From Hyphomonadaceae bacterium UBA2389 (GTDB taxonomy: Bacteria; Pseudomonadota; Alphaproteobacteria; Caulobacterales; Aquidulcibacteraceae), in contig DDSN01000125.1 of assembly GCA_002343395.1 (NCBI GenBank), positions 5,032 through 40,092 of the forward strand: a DNA stretch of 35,061 bases, read 5' to 3'. The notes beneath the pieces are model-generated. The model saw only the letters and a program-made list of their open reading frames with translations, did no database searches and was not told the DNA's origin. Below are positions 10,880 through 18,789 of this stretch, in pieces (the first letter of the stretch is position 1; each line of letters starts with the position of its first letter). The position numbers and the translations under genes were made by a program.

Positions 10880-11328
10880 TAGGCGGGGTAGATCAGGCTG
10901 ATGTTCTCGGCGACGCAGGCGGGCCGATCCTGTCCTTCGATCTCGATCTTGCACTCGTTGACGACTTGGTAGGCGCCGGCGCGCATCTCGCACGACAGCA
11001 TCTTCACCCGCATGCGGACGCGGGCGCCGACCGGCACGACATTGGTGAAGCGAACCTTGTTGGACCCGTAGTTCACGCCGCGCGCCACCCCCTGGTACTG
11101 GATGATGTTCTTGGCCAGAAACGGGATCAGGGAAACGATCAGAAACCCGTGCGCGATCGGCGCGCCGAGTTCCTTGGTCGCGCGCTCGACATCGACATGG
11201 ATCCACTGATGGTCGCCGGTGGCGTCGGCGAACCGGTTGACGCGATCCTGCGTGATTTCAAGCCAGTCCGAGACGCCGACCTCTTGGCCGATCAGGCTCT
11301 GGATTTCAGAAAGCGGCATTTCGCGCAT
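10879..11328 (-). CDS. MaoC-like (R)-specific enoyl-CoA hydratase
   Basis: A 149-residue single hot-dog domain. The hydratase-2 motif is intact: FADATGDHQWIHVDVERA with catalytic Asp39 and His44, then GAPIAHGFLIVSLIP and the strand KVRFTNVVPVGARVRMRV. Enzymes of this type add water to trans-2-enoyl-CoA to give (R)-3-hydroxyacyl-CoA, feeding PHA or lipid metabolism. Substrate range cannot be judged here. The ATG at 11328 has a good GGAGAA ribosome site; a second ATG three codons on is possible. It heads a three-gene overlapping operon with the PP2C-like phosphatase and oligopeptidase B, and is divergent from purL with 89 bases between them. Confidence 0.88.
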   Translation of the reverse strand: MREMPLSEIQSLIGQEVGVSDWLEITQDRVNRFADATGDHQWIHVDVERATKELGAPIAHGFLIVSLIPFLAKNIIQYQGVARGVNYGSNKVRFTNVVPVGARVRMRVKMLSCEMRAGAYQVVNECKIEIEGQDRPACVAENISLIYPA

Positions 11329-11417
11329 GGGACGTTCTCCTGGGAGCTTGTGACTAAAGCCGCGCGCTCCGGTTGTCGAGTTGCCGAGCCACGCGACGCA
11401 GGCTAAGCCCCCGGCCC

Positions 11418-13649
11418 ATGTCCCTCGACCCTGTCGCGCCCGGAACGCTGGCGCTCGCTGAAGAATTCGGCCTCTCCAAGGACGAGTACCAGCTCATCCT
11501 CGCAAAGCTCGGCCGCACGCCGAATGTCACCGAACTGGGCATCTTCTCGGTGATGTGGAGCGAGCATTGTTCCTACAAATCCACCCGCGTGCATTTGGCG
11601 AAATTCCCCACCAAAGCGCCGCACGTGATTTACGGCCCGGGTGAGAACGCGGGCGCGATCGACATTGGCGGCGGCTTGGCGGCCATCTTCAAGATGGAGA
11701 GCCACAACCATCCGAGCTTCATTGAGCCTTATCAAGGGGCGGCTACCGGCGTCGGCGGGATTTTGCGCGATGTGTTCACCATGGGCGCGCGGCCCGTCGC
11801 GCTCATGAACGCGCTGCGCTTTGGCGCGCCCGAACACCCGAAAACGCGCCGCCTTGTCGACGGCGTCGTCTCCGGCATCGCGGGGTACGGCAATTGCGTC
11901 GGCGTGCCCACGGTGGGCGGCGAAACCAATTTCGACGCGCGCTACAACGGCAACATTCTCGTCAACGTCTTCTGCCTGGGAATCGCGCCGCGCGACCGAA
12001 TTTTCACCAGCGCGGCCAAGGGGGCGGGCAATCCGGTCGTCTATGTCGGCGCCAAAACCGGCCGTGACGGCATTCATGGCGCGACAATGGCCAGCGCTGA
12101 GTTCAGCGACGACAGCGAGGCCCAGCGGCCGACCGTGCAAGTGGGCGATCCGTTCCTTGAGAAGCTGCTGATTGAAGCATGCCTCGAACTGATGGCCACG
12201 GACGCGATCATCGGCATTCAGGACATGGGCGCGGCGGGGCTTACATCGTCCTCGGTTGAGATGGCGTCGAAAGGCGAGGCGGGCATCGAGCTTGATCTCG
12301 ACAAGGTTCCCGCGCGCGAAGAGGGCATGACGCCTTACGAATTCATGCTGAGCGAAAGCCAGGAGCGCATGCTCATGGTGCTGAAGCCGGGGCGCGAGCC
12401 GGAAGCCAAGCGCATCTTTGACAAATGGGGCTTGGACGCCGCGGTGATCGGCGTCACCACCGACACCGGACGTCTCGCGCTGCGCTGGCATGGCGACATC
12501 GTTTGCGACCTGCCGCTCGGACCGTTGGCGGACGAGGCGCCGAAATACGAACGCCCGTATGTGCAGCCGCTGAAAGCGATCCCGCTGACGCACGCGGAAG
12601 AGGCGCGGCTGGTGAGCGACTATCCGGGTTTCGCGGCGTCGATCGCCAAGCTCATGGCGTCGCCCGACATGGCGTCGAAACGCTGGATTTGGGAGCAGTA
12701 CGATCGCCACGTCATGGGCGACACCGTCGCGGATTCCGGCAGCGATGCGGCCATTGTTCGCCTTTACGGAACGCCGCGCGCGCTGGCGATGACCTGTGAT
12801 GTGACCCCGCGCTATGTCGAGGCGGACGCCTACGAAGGCGGCAAGCAGGCCGTCGCCGAGGCGTGGCGCAATCTCACGGCGGTGGGCGCCAAGCCGCTCG
12901 CGGTCACGGACAATCTCAATTTTGGCAACCCGCAGCGGCCCGAAATCATGGGCCAGATCGTGGAGGCCATCGAAGGCATGGCGGAAGCCTGCCGCGCGCT
13001 GGCGTTTCCGGTGATCAGCGGCAATGTGAGCCTGTACAATGAAACCAACGGCCAGGCGATTTTGCCGACGCCCGCCATCGGCGGCGTGGGCGTCATCGAC
13101 AATCTGGAACGGCGCGCGACGGCGGATGCGCTGAAGTCAGGCGACGTGGTCGTGCTTGTCGGCGATGCCGACGGGCACTTGGGGCAAAGCCTCTACGCGC
13201 GCGAACTGTTCGGCTTTGGTGGCGCGGCGCCCAAGGTTGACTTGACGTTGGAAAAGAAAAACGGCGATTTCGTTCGGGCGCTGATAGCGGACGGCCTTGT
13301 CCGCGCGGCGCACGACTTGTCGGACGGCGGTTTGGCGAGCGCGGCGGCGGAGATGGCGCTCAGCGCGGATGTGGGCGTAAAGCTCGGCTATCAAGGCGAC
13401 CTGTCGGACGCGGCGTTCCTTTATGGCGAGGATCAGGCGCGCTACCTGGTCGCGCTGCGGCCCGAGGCGCTGCAAACTTTGGAACGGCGCGCGCGCGAAG
13501 CGGGCGTCAGCTTCCTTGTAGTCGGCGAGGCGGAGGGGCGCGACCTGTCCTACATCGGCGCCGCGGGTAACCGCGAAAGCCTTTCGCTCGAAGACCTACG
13601 CAAAGCGCATGAGGGTTGGTTGCCTGCCTATATGAAGGCGGCGCACTGA
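11418..13649 (+). CDS. purL: Phosphoribosylformylglycinamidine synthase subunit PurL
   Basis: A 743-residue small-type PurL. It catalyses the ATP-dependent conversion of FGAR to FGAM in purine synthesis, working with PurQ and PurS (neither is in the window). Marks of the family are WSEHCSYKSTR with catalytic His50, the substrate loop KMESHNHPSFIEPYQGAATG, PTVGGETNFD, DMGAAGLTSSSVEMASKGE, LSESQERMLMV and, in the second half, VTDNLNFGNP, ISGNVSLYNET and HDLSDGGLA. Length and internal duplication are as expected for the alphaproteobacterial form. The ATG at 11418 was chosen because it gives the usual N-terminus; the frame stays open for 15 codons upstream. A glutathione reductase gene follows after 17 bases. 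Confidence 0.97.
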   Translation: MSLDPVAPGTLALAEEFGLSKDEYQLILAKLGRTPNVTELGIFSVMWSEHCSYKSTRVHLAKFPTKAPHVIYGPGENAGAIDIGGGLAAIFKMESHNHPSFIEPYQGAATGVGGILRDVFTMGARPVALMNALRFGAPEHPKTRRLVDGVVSGIAGYGNCVGVPTVGGETNFDARYNGNILVNVFCLGIAPRDRIFTSAAKGAGNPVVYVGAKTGRDGIHGATMASAEFSDDSEAQRPTVQVGDPFLEKLLIEACLELMATDAIIGIQDMGAAGLTSSSVEMASKGEAGIELDLDKVPAREEGMTPYEFMLSESQERMLMVLKPGREPEAKRIFDKWGLDAAVIGVTTDTGRLALRWHGDIVCDLPLGPLADEAPKYERPYVQPLKAIPLTHAEEARLVSDYPGFAASIAKLMASPDMASKRWIWEQYDRHVMGDTVADSGSDAAIVRLYGTPRALAMTCDVTPRYVEADAYEGGKQAVAEAWRNLTAVGAKPLAVTDNLNFGNPQRPEIMGQIVEAIEGMAEACRALAFPVISGNVSLYNETNGQAILPTPAIGGVGVIDNLERRATADALKSGDVVVLVGDADGHLGQSLYARELFGFGGAAPKVDLTLEKKNGDFVRALIADGLVRAAHDLSDGGLASAAAEMALSADVGVKLGYQGDLSDAAFLYGEDQARYLVALRPEALQTLERRAREAGVSFLVVGEAEGRDLSYIGAAGNRESLSLEDLRKAHEGWLPAYMKAAH

Positions 13650-13666
13650 CCTTCGTTGGAGGGCTC

Positions 13667-15076
13667 ATGCCCCAGTTTGACTATGATCTGTTCGTGATCG
13701 GCGCCGGCTCCGGGGGCGTGCGCGCCGCCCGGTTGGCGTCGGCGAGGGCCGGCAAACGCGTCGCCATCGCCGAGCAACAAGAGATTGGCGGCACCTGCGT
13801 GATCCGCGGCTGCGTGCCGAAGAAGCTCTTGGTGTATGGCGCTGAGTTCGGACAGTCGCTCCGCGACGCGCGGGGTTTTGGCTGGACGATCGAGGGCGCG
13901 CATTTCGACTGGCCAAGTTTGCGCGACGCCGTGCAGCGGGAGGTGGCGCGCCTTTCCGGCCTCTATCGGCAAAATCTCGAAAAAGCCGGCGTCGAAATAC
14001 GCGAGGATCGCGCCGTCGTCGTTGGACCTCATGCGGTTCGCCTCAGCCGAAGTGGGCGCACGGTCAGCGCGGAGCGCATTTTGATCGCCACGGGCGGTCA
14101 CACGTGGCGTCCTGAGGAAACCCCCGGCCAAGAGCTGGGCATAACATCAACAGATGCGTTCCTGCTTGAGGAGCTGCCGCGCAGCGTCGTCATCGCCGGC
14201 GGCGGCTACATCGCCTGTGAGTTCGCCACGATCTTTTCCGGCCTGGGCGTTGAAACCACGATCGTCTATCGCGGCGACCAGATTTTGCGCGGCTTTGACC
14301 GTGACGTGCGCGCGCACGTGCAAGCCGATCTTGAGCGCACGGGCGTGCGCGTCATTTGTGGCGCCGTCGTCGATGCGGTCGAGGCGATGCCTGAACGCCG
14401 CAAGCGGATCGTTTTGTCAAACGCGCTTCGTCTGGAGGCCGACCATTTGTTGTGGGCAGTCGGCAGGACGCCAAACACCGGCGGATTAGGGCTGAACGAT
14501 GTTGGCGTCGCGATGCGCGCCAACGGTGCGGTGATCGTTGACGCGTTTTCGCGCACGAATGTTCCTTCGATCTTTGCCGTCGGCGACGTGACCGATCGCA
14601 TCAACTTGACGCCCGTCGCCATTCGCGAAGCGGTCGCGTTCGTCGAGACGGAATTCATGGGCAGGCCGACCGCGATGGATCACGCTGACATAGCCTCGGC
14701 CGTATTCTCGCGTCCGCCCGTGGGCGCTGTCGGTCTCACCGAGGAAGACGCGCGCGCGAGCGGGCGCAAGCTCAAGATATTTCGCACCGCGTTTCGGCCG
14801 ATGAAGCACATCCTCGCCGGCAACGAGCAGCGCGTGCTCATGAAACTGGTCGTCGATTGCGCCGACGACCGCGTGCTCGGCGTCCATATCGCCGGCGTGG
14901 ATGCGCCCGAGATGATCCAGTTGGCGGCCGTGGCCGTGAAGGCGCGGCTGACCAAGGCGCAGTGGGACGCCGCCTGCGCGGTCCATCCCACCGGCGCGGA
15001 AGAGCTGGTTTTGATGGGGGAGCCGGTAACCGACGACAATGGGGCGGGGCATGAGTCGTCTGCGGGGTGTGTGTGA
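13667..15076 (+). CDS. gor: Glutathione-disulfide reductase
   Basis: A 469-residue class-I flavoprotein disulfide reductase. The FAD loop is VIGAGSGGVRAARLAS, and the redox pair is Cys44/Cys49 in GGTCVIRGCVPKK. The NADP site is IAGGGYIACEFA, with the arginines YRGDQILRGFDRD that favour NADPH. The second FAD motif is FAVGDVTDRINLTPVA, and the interface active site is HPTGAEE (His440, Glu445). The HPT form and the arginine pattern fit glutathione reductase better than lipoamide dehydrogenase or mercuric reductase. It regenerates GSH from GSSG in the cytoplasm. The ATG at 13667 follows TGGAGGG at ideal spacing, 17 bases after purL, so the two may be co-transcribed. A short weak hairpin (15136-15148) lies between its end and the tRNA. 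Confidence 0.93.
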   Translation: MPQFDYDLFVIGAGSGGVRAARLASARAGKRVAIAEQQEIGGTCVIRGCVPKKLLVYGAEFGQSLRDARGFGWTIEGAHFDWPSLRDAVQREVARLSGLYRQNLEKAGVEIREDRAVVVGPHAVRLSRSGRTVSAERILIATGGHTWRPEETPGQELGITSTDAFLLEELPRSVVIAGGGYIACEFATIFSGLGVETTIVYRGDQILRGFDRDVRAHVQADLERTGVRVICGAVVDAVEAMPERRKRIVLSNALRLEADHLLWAVGRTPNTGGLGLNDVGVAMRANGAVIVDAFSRTNVPSIFAVGDVTDRINLTPVAIREAVAFVETEFMGRPTAMDHADIASAVFSRPPVGAVGLTEEDARASGRKLKIFRTAFRPMKHILAGNEQRVLMKLVVDCADDRVLGVHIAGVDAPEMIQLAAVAVKARLTKAQWDAACAVHPTGAEELVLMGEPVTDDNGAGHESSAGCV

Positions 15077-15154
15077 GACCAAAAGGCGCGCCTCTGCAGG
15101 CTTCTCCGAGCCGGTCTTGCCTCGCCGGGTTTCCACCCCTAACAGGGGCGAAGC

Positions 15155-15230
15155 GAGCCCGTAGCTCAGTCGGTAGAGCATCTGACTTTTAATCAGGGGG
15201 TCGCGGGTTCGAATCCCGCCGGGCTCACCA
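15155..15230 (+). tRNA. tRNA-Lys (anticodon TTT)
   Basis: A 76-base cloverleaf including the encoded CCA. The acceptor arms GAGCCCG (15155-15161) and CGGGCTC pair perfectly. The D arm has AGCTCAGTCGGTAGAGC, the anticodon loop is CTTTTAA on a TCTGA/TCAGG stem, and the T arm carries GGTTCGAATCC. The anticodon TTT reads Lys AAA/AAG codons. The gene marks the left boundary of a mobile-element scar: the sequence changes from core genes to mobilisation genes immediately downstream, as expected when the tRNA 3' end is an integration site. Confidence 0.98.
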
Positions 15231-15286
15231 ATATTTTCAATAAGTTACAGGATCTTCCTCTTCCCAGGTCGGGGCATTTTTGCTCT

Positions 15287-15308
15287 TAGGTCACAAATAG
15301 GTCACAAA
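15287..15308. repeat. Tandem 11-bp direct repeat beside tRNA-Lys
   Basis: TAGGTCACAAA occurs twice back to back with no mismatch, 57 bases past the tRNA CCA end, in a locally AT-rich stretch (about 15231-15350) that contrasts with the GC-rich flanks. Short direct repeats next to a tRNA attachment site often act as arm-type binding sites of tyrosine recombinases. That role here is an inference; the repeat itself is certain. Confidence 0.9.
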
Positions 15309-15412
15309 AAACGACCGTAGAACGAAACCAAAAGAACCCGAAGGAAACAGGGCGATACGTTCTTCACAGCGGCGACTCTCCACCCATTCGAAAGGGAAGG
15401 AGGCGGCGGCGC

Positions 15413-16765
15413 TCACCGCTCCAGCCCCGGCCCGCGCGCGATCTTCAGCGCCTTGTCTGGTCCAAGCTCGAGCTTTTGGCCGACGTTGAGGTCCACGCCG
15501 CGTGGCGCGGGCGCCAGGGTAACCGCGTCCCAGCGCTCCAGTGCAACGTGCGGCTTGCCGCCGATCTCGCGCATGCCGCGCACTTGCCAGCTCTGCTCGT
15601 AGGTGATCTCTTTCTGAAACGGCTTGCCGGTCTCGCGCGAGAGGTTTTCGCCAGCGCGGTCGAGGTCGCGCTCATACTGGCGTCCACGCACCAGCTGACG
15701 ACGAATGTCGAGATGCGCTTCGAGAGCGTCGAGTTGCTGCTCCCAGCCTGGCGCAAAGCGGACGCGCCCGCGGCCTGAGCGCTCGGCGAGGCCCAGGCGC
15801 ATCAATTCGTCCGCGCGTGCGCGCACCCTGCGGGCGAGGTCCGGATCGTCGATATGGCGGCTAAGGTCATTGAGCCGCGCTTCGCGGTTCACATCGAGCC
15901 GATCGGCGATGAAGCGATCCAGCCGGGTGGGGCCATGGCGGCGGACTTCGCGGTCGAGCGCCAGACGCTCGTCGTCACGGGAGCGCGGACCGACGCGCTC
16001 GGTGGCTACGTCTCGGGCGATCTCGCGGAAGTGATGGCGCACGAAGTCGCGCGGCAATCCAAGCGCGCGCCCGTTAGCGAGGCGCCCGCGCAGGACGATG
16101 TGGGTGTGTGGATTGTCGGTGTCCCAATGGTCCACCGCCACCCATTCCAGCGGCCCGCGCTGCAGCACGGTCTCCGCGCGCCCCATCACCTCGCGCGTGT
16201 AGGACCGAAGCTCCTCAATCTGCCCACCGTTCTCAGGCGCCAGGATCACCCGGAAATGGCGGGCGTCGGCGCGCGACCATTCCGCCATCCGCGCGCCGCC
16301 ATCCACGCCGTTGTGGCTGGAATCATAAAAGCCGAGTTCGGCCTCGCGTGAAAGGTAACGGGAATGGCGATCGGCGCGCTCGGCTTCGAGGTGCTGTTCC
16401 GGTTCCCGATCGCAGCCATCGCCTTCGCGCCCCTCATCGCGGCCTACATCGTCGCGGGCGATGTAGCGCCCATGCGCGCGCAGGGCCGCGCCCCCGCCGC
16501 CGGCATTGGAGAAATAGTGCACCTTGACGATGGCGCGCTGGCGCGGATCGGAACCGTGGGAAACAAAGGCCGCGCGGCAGGCGGTTTGTTGGGAGCGGCC
16601 AAAGCGCTTGATGCGCCCGAGCCTCTTGTCCATTGCGCGCGACAAGCTTGGGGTTGCTCCGCCATTGCTGCCACGCCCTTTTCCGCTGCTCATACGCGGC
16701 TCGAACACATCCTCGAAACGCAACAAGACGCCGTCCTTGGGTCCGTCTGTGGAGCTTTGTCCCAT
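15413..16765 (-). CDS. HUH relaxase (VirD2/DUF3363-type), short form
   Basis: A 450-residue mobilisation relaxase. The metal-binding histidine cluster is WVAVDHWDTDNPHTHIVLRG (His213, His220, His222), and a candidate nucleophile tyrosine is in HGRYIARDD (Tyr101). Further similarity to the DUF3363 relaxase group runs through RFIVSPE-like FRVILAPENGGQIEELRS and HGPTRLDRFIADRL. These enzymes nick the transfer origin and stay bound to the 5' end. Family members are commonly about 600-700 residues, so this one is short and lacks much of the C-terminal domain; its end (ARGPGLER, TGA) is clean, with no frameshift seen. The ATG at 16765 follows AAAGGGCGG; the longer frame upstream looks non-coding. 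It faces away from the ribbon-helix-helix gene across a 593-base gap. Confidence 0.8.
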   Translation of the reverse strand: MGQSSTDGPKDGVLLRFEDVFEPRMSSGKGRGSNGGATPSLSRAMDKRLGRIKRFGRSQQTACRAAFVSHGSDPRQRAIVKVHYFSNAGGGGAALRAHGRYIARDDVGRDEGREGDGCDREPEQHLEAERADRHSRYLSREAELGFYDSSHNGVDGGARMAEWSRADARHFRVILAPENGGQIEELRSYTREVMGRAETVLQRGPLEWVAVDHWDTDNPHTHIVLRGRLANGRALGLPRDFVRHHFREIARDVATERVGPRSRDDERLALDREVRRHGPTRLDRFIADRLDVNREARLNDLSRHIDDPDLARRVRARADELMRLGLAERSGRGRVRFAPGWEQQLDALEAHLDIRRQLVRGRQYERDLDRAGENLSRETGKPFQKEITYEQSWQVRGMREIGGKPHVALERWDAVTLAPAPRGVDLNVGQKLELGPDKALKIARGPGLER

Positions 16766-17358
16766 CAAATCCGCCCTTTCACCACACCCTATTGCGCACC
16801 CTACATGCGCCCTGTCCGCGCTGCCGATACCCTGCGAAATCTTCAGCGATAGCAACGTCAAACCGAGCAAAGCGAGGTGGTTTATCTTGCCTTAGCACCT
16901 TACTTTGCTGACCGCGATCTTATCACGCTCCTTGCCGACGATGAAGCGATGCACGACCAACGGAAACAAGAAACCAGCGCACATGTGGAGCTTCAATGGC
17001 TGTTCGCGCCGCGTTTGCCATCATGCTCAACGCCCGCGATCTGCTCACGACCTGCGCGCGCGACCCGTTTGCGACCCGCGGCTCACTACCGGAACGACCG
17101 CGCACGACCTGTGGCGCAAGGTGCGAGGCGTTGTGTCATGCTTTTTCGCGCCGTTTCAATCAATCTCGCTGCCCATGGCGCACCCTACTGTGAGGTGTGG
17201 GTGCGTGCGCGTTGTTGCCGGAAGATGCCGCACGTTGCCGCGTGATGGACACTCGCGCTTGTGCGGCGAATCGCATTGGTGGCGCTCTCAACCTTTGGAG
17301 AATGCGCGCGACAGCAAGCTTGCGTTCCGTAGGCTGTTGCACAAAGAGGGCAATCGCC
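16766..17358. other. Gene-free gap between divergent mobilisation genes; candidate oriT region
   Basis: I see no convincing gene in these 593 bases; open frames here lack ribosome sites and family resemblance. The gap contains the 11-mer GCGCACCCTAC twice (16794-16804 and 17178-17188). The first copy is followed by ATGCGCCCTG, which shares TGCGCCCT with the RSF1010-type nic region. A 7-bp inverted repeat CGCACCC/GGGTGCG lies at 17179-17205. Transfer origins commonly lie between a relaxase gene and its divergent accessory gene and carry such repeats, so this is the best place for oriT and for the two divergent promoters. No nic site can be fixed from sequence alone. Confidence 0.35.
17179..17205. 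repeat. Inverted repeat CGCACCC-13-GGGTGCG
   Basis: Perfect 7-base arms (17179-17185 and 17199-17205) with a 13-base loop. The left arm overlaps the second copy of GCGCACCCTAC. It could be a relaxase or accessory-protein binding site within a transfer origin. Confidence 0.5.
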
Positions 17359-17784
17359 ATGTCGCGCATGGGCATCACCGTCTACCTGCCGCCTGAGCTT
17401 GAGAGCCAGGTGCTGCGCATCGCCAAATCGCGCAACCTCTCGGCCTCCGGCATCATCGCCAATGCGGTCAAGACCTTGTTCGCCGAAAATCCCAATGGCG
17501 TGCCTGATGGCGTCACCCGCCAGCTCGCGCGCATCGAATCCCGCCTCGATAAAGTGATGCGCGACAATGCGATCCTGAAGGAAGCGCTCTTCTTCTATGT
17601 GCGGGTTTGGCTTGAATACAATCCAAAGCTCGATGAGGAAGAGGCGGAGATAAACGCCGCTTCCGACCAGGCGCGGTTCGAACTCTATCTCGACTATGTG
17701 CGCCGGGGGCTGGAGCCACGCGGCTCGGTCGCGGGCGATTGGGAGGGGCAATTCGCGCAGGCGTTTGCGGAGGTGCGGCGATGA
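17359..17784 (+). CDS. Ribbon-helix-helix mobilisation accessory protein
   Basis: A 141-residue protein. The first ~45 residues (MSRMGITVYLPPELESQVLR, then AKSRNLSASGIIANAVK) fit a CopG/MetJ ribbon-helix-helix domain: a short basic beta strand, then two helices. Next comes a helical, charged middle (LARIESRLDKVMRDNAILKE) likely to form a coiled coil, then an acidic-to-basic C-terminus. Proteins of this shape next to relaxase genes usually bind the transfer origin and repress or load the relaxase; that is known for the family and inferred here. The ATG at 17359 has AAAGAGGG upstream and gives the canonical N-terminal strand. Its TGA overlaps the next start (ATGA), so the two are coupled. Confidence 0.75.
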   Translation: MSRMGITVYLPPELESQVLRIAKSRNLSASGIIANAVKTLFAENPNGVPDGVTRQLARIESRLDKVMRDNAILKEALFFYVRVWLEYNPKLDEEEAEINAASDQARFELYLDYVRRGLEPRGSVAGDWEGQFAQAFAEVRR

Positions 17785-18338
17785 ACCTGCGATCGAAGCG
17801 CCAGCGCGGGGCGAGCGAGCCGGTTGATCCCAAACAACAGGATTTGTTTGCGGGCCTTGCGGCCGCGGCGGCGTCGGCCCCGTCAGAGATGTTTGCGGCG
17901 GCATCCTTGTCCGAGTTTACGAAGGCGCCGCCGTCAGCAGTGTTTCCGGTTGTGGGTAGCAACGAAATCGCGGCGCCGATCCGGCGCACAAAATCGCCAG
18001 TGAGGACAAAGCCGCGCCGCTCGCGCTATCCAGAAGCAAGCGCGAGCGGCAAAGCGAAATCGGCGCCTGTCCAGCCCGCCCCGCCTACGTTCGGCGCCGA
18101 CGATTGGTGGACCACCCGCGCGGTCTGCGGTTTCCTCAAAATCGGGCGCAAGGCGCTCTGGAACATGCGGCGCGATCCCGCGTGTGATTTTCCCGCGCCC
18201 GTCGATGCCGTCGGCCATCGCCACCTCTACGTCGCCGCCGAAGTGCGCGCCTGGATGGACGCGCATCGTGAAGGCGCGCGTCAACGCGACCAGGATCGCC
18301 GGCAGGCGCTGGCGCAGTTTTCATCGCGATCCTCGTGA
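17781..18338 (+). CDS. AlpA/excisionase-like helix-turn-helix protein with disordered N-terminus
   Basis: A 185-residue protein. Residues 1-~100 are rich in Ala, Ser, Pro, Lys and Arg and look disordered, including a basic stretch RRTKSPVRTKPRRSRYP. The C-terminal ~70 residues form a small winged-helix unit: DDWWTTRAVCGFLKIGRKAL, then FPAPVDAVGHRHLYVAAEVR and AWMDAHRE. This order (helix-turn-helix, a wing with hydrophobic-Pro, then an Asp/Glu-x-x-x-Trp helix) is that of AlpA/Xis-type DNA-binding proteins, which regulate mobile elements or direct excision. It is translationally coupled to the ribbon-helix-helix gene. Nothing recognisable of the element follows; the IS91 scar begins within ~450 bases. 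Confidence 0.65.
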   Translation: MNLRSKRQRGASEPVDPKQQDLFAGLAAAAASAPSEMFAAASLSEFTKAPPSAVFPVVGSNEIAAPIRRTKSPVRTKPRRSRYPEASASGKAKSAPVQPAPPTFGADDWWTTRAVCGFLKIGRKALWNMRRDPACDFPAPVDAVGHRHLYVAAEVRAWMDAHREGARQRDQDRRQALAQFSSRSS

Positions 18339-18463
18339 GAAATCCGAGCGGGTCACAAACTCGTCGCGGGACCAGGTTAGGACGCTTCAAGCGCGCTGGC
18401 TCTTGGTGCCGGTACCCTCAAGCCTTGTCATGGTGATGATTTGTCTATCGGAGCATCATTGTT

Positions 18464-18526
18464 GAGCGTTGTTGGACGCCGGTAGCGCGCGCCGAACCCA
18501 TGCTGGGCTGGCGTCGAACAACGCTC
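18464..18526. repeat. 17-bp inverted repeat, candidate oriIS hairpin
   Basis: GAGCGTTGTTGGACGCC (18464-18480) and GGCGTCGAACAACGCTC (18510-18526) are reverse complements at 16 of 17 positions, with 29 bases between. The repeat sits about 260 bases past the transposase stop codon in the transposase direction, which fits an IS91-type origin end. It is far too good to be chance; the role is an inference. Confidence 0.75.
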
Positions 18527-18655
18527 AAGGAACGAAACCGCGGGCCGCCGCGAGGCTTATGGGGATTCAAGCGCTGCGATTGGGGTGGGTGCGTGTACGC
18601 ATGTCGCCGCCGCGGCCGGCGATCCTGTCGGGAGCGTCGGTTTGAGCACGCATGT

Positions 18656-18674
18656 CATCGCCATTGTGGCGATG
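18656..18674. repeat. 8-bp perfect hairpin CATCGCCA-TTG-TGGCGATG
   Basis: Perfect 8-base arms with a 3-base loop, between the transposase remnant and the larger inverted repeat. It may belong to the same IS91 end or be a transcription terminator; no T-tract follows on either strand. Confidence 0.55.
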
Positions 18675-18789
18675 TGGGCTCGCCGCGAGCGCAGCGGCGG
18701 TGATTTTGCGCACGCGAGACAAGGCGGCCTCGACCGCGTTCTGCGGGTTGAAACGATGATCGCGGTGATGCGATAGCCGCGCATGAACC

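Larger units (their letters stand above)
18339..18789. other. Gene-free region on the 3' side of the IS91-type remnant
   Basis: No convincing gene. Two strong hairpin-forming repeats (18464-18526 and 18656-18674) lie here, downstream of the transposase remnant in its own reading direction. IS91-type elements carry their replication origin (oriIS) at that position, so much of this stretch may be the non-coding end of the element. The exact element end is not visible. Confidence 0.4.

Noticed and set aside
11403..12710. Minus-strand open frame of ~435 codons opposite purL
   Set aside because: Antisense of purL, whose motifs are unmistakable; the frame lacks stops only because of codon bias.
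15136..15148. Hairpin CCCCT-AAC-AGGGG after the glutathione reductase gene
   Set aside because: Only five base pairs and no T-tract; too weak to call a terminator.
15155..15230. Second copy of the tRNA 3' end as the other attachment site
   Set aside because: Searched by eye to the end of the window and not found; the far end of the element is outside or lost.
16877..17396. Overlapping plus-strand open frames upstream of the ribbon-helix-helix gene
   Set aside because: No ribosome sites, odd composition (many Cys, Arg, His), no family pattern; more likely the non-coding transfer region.
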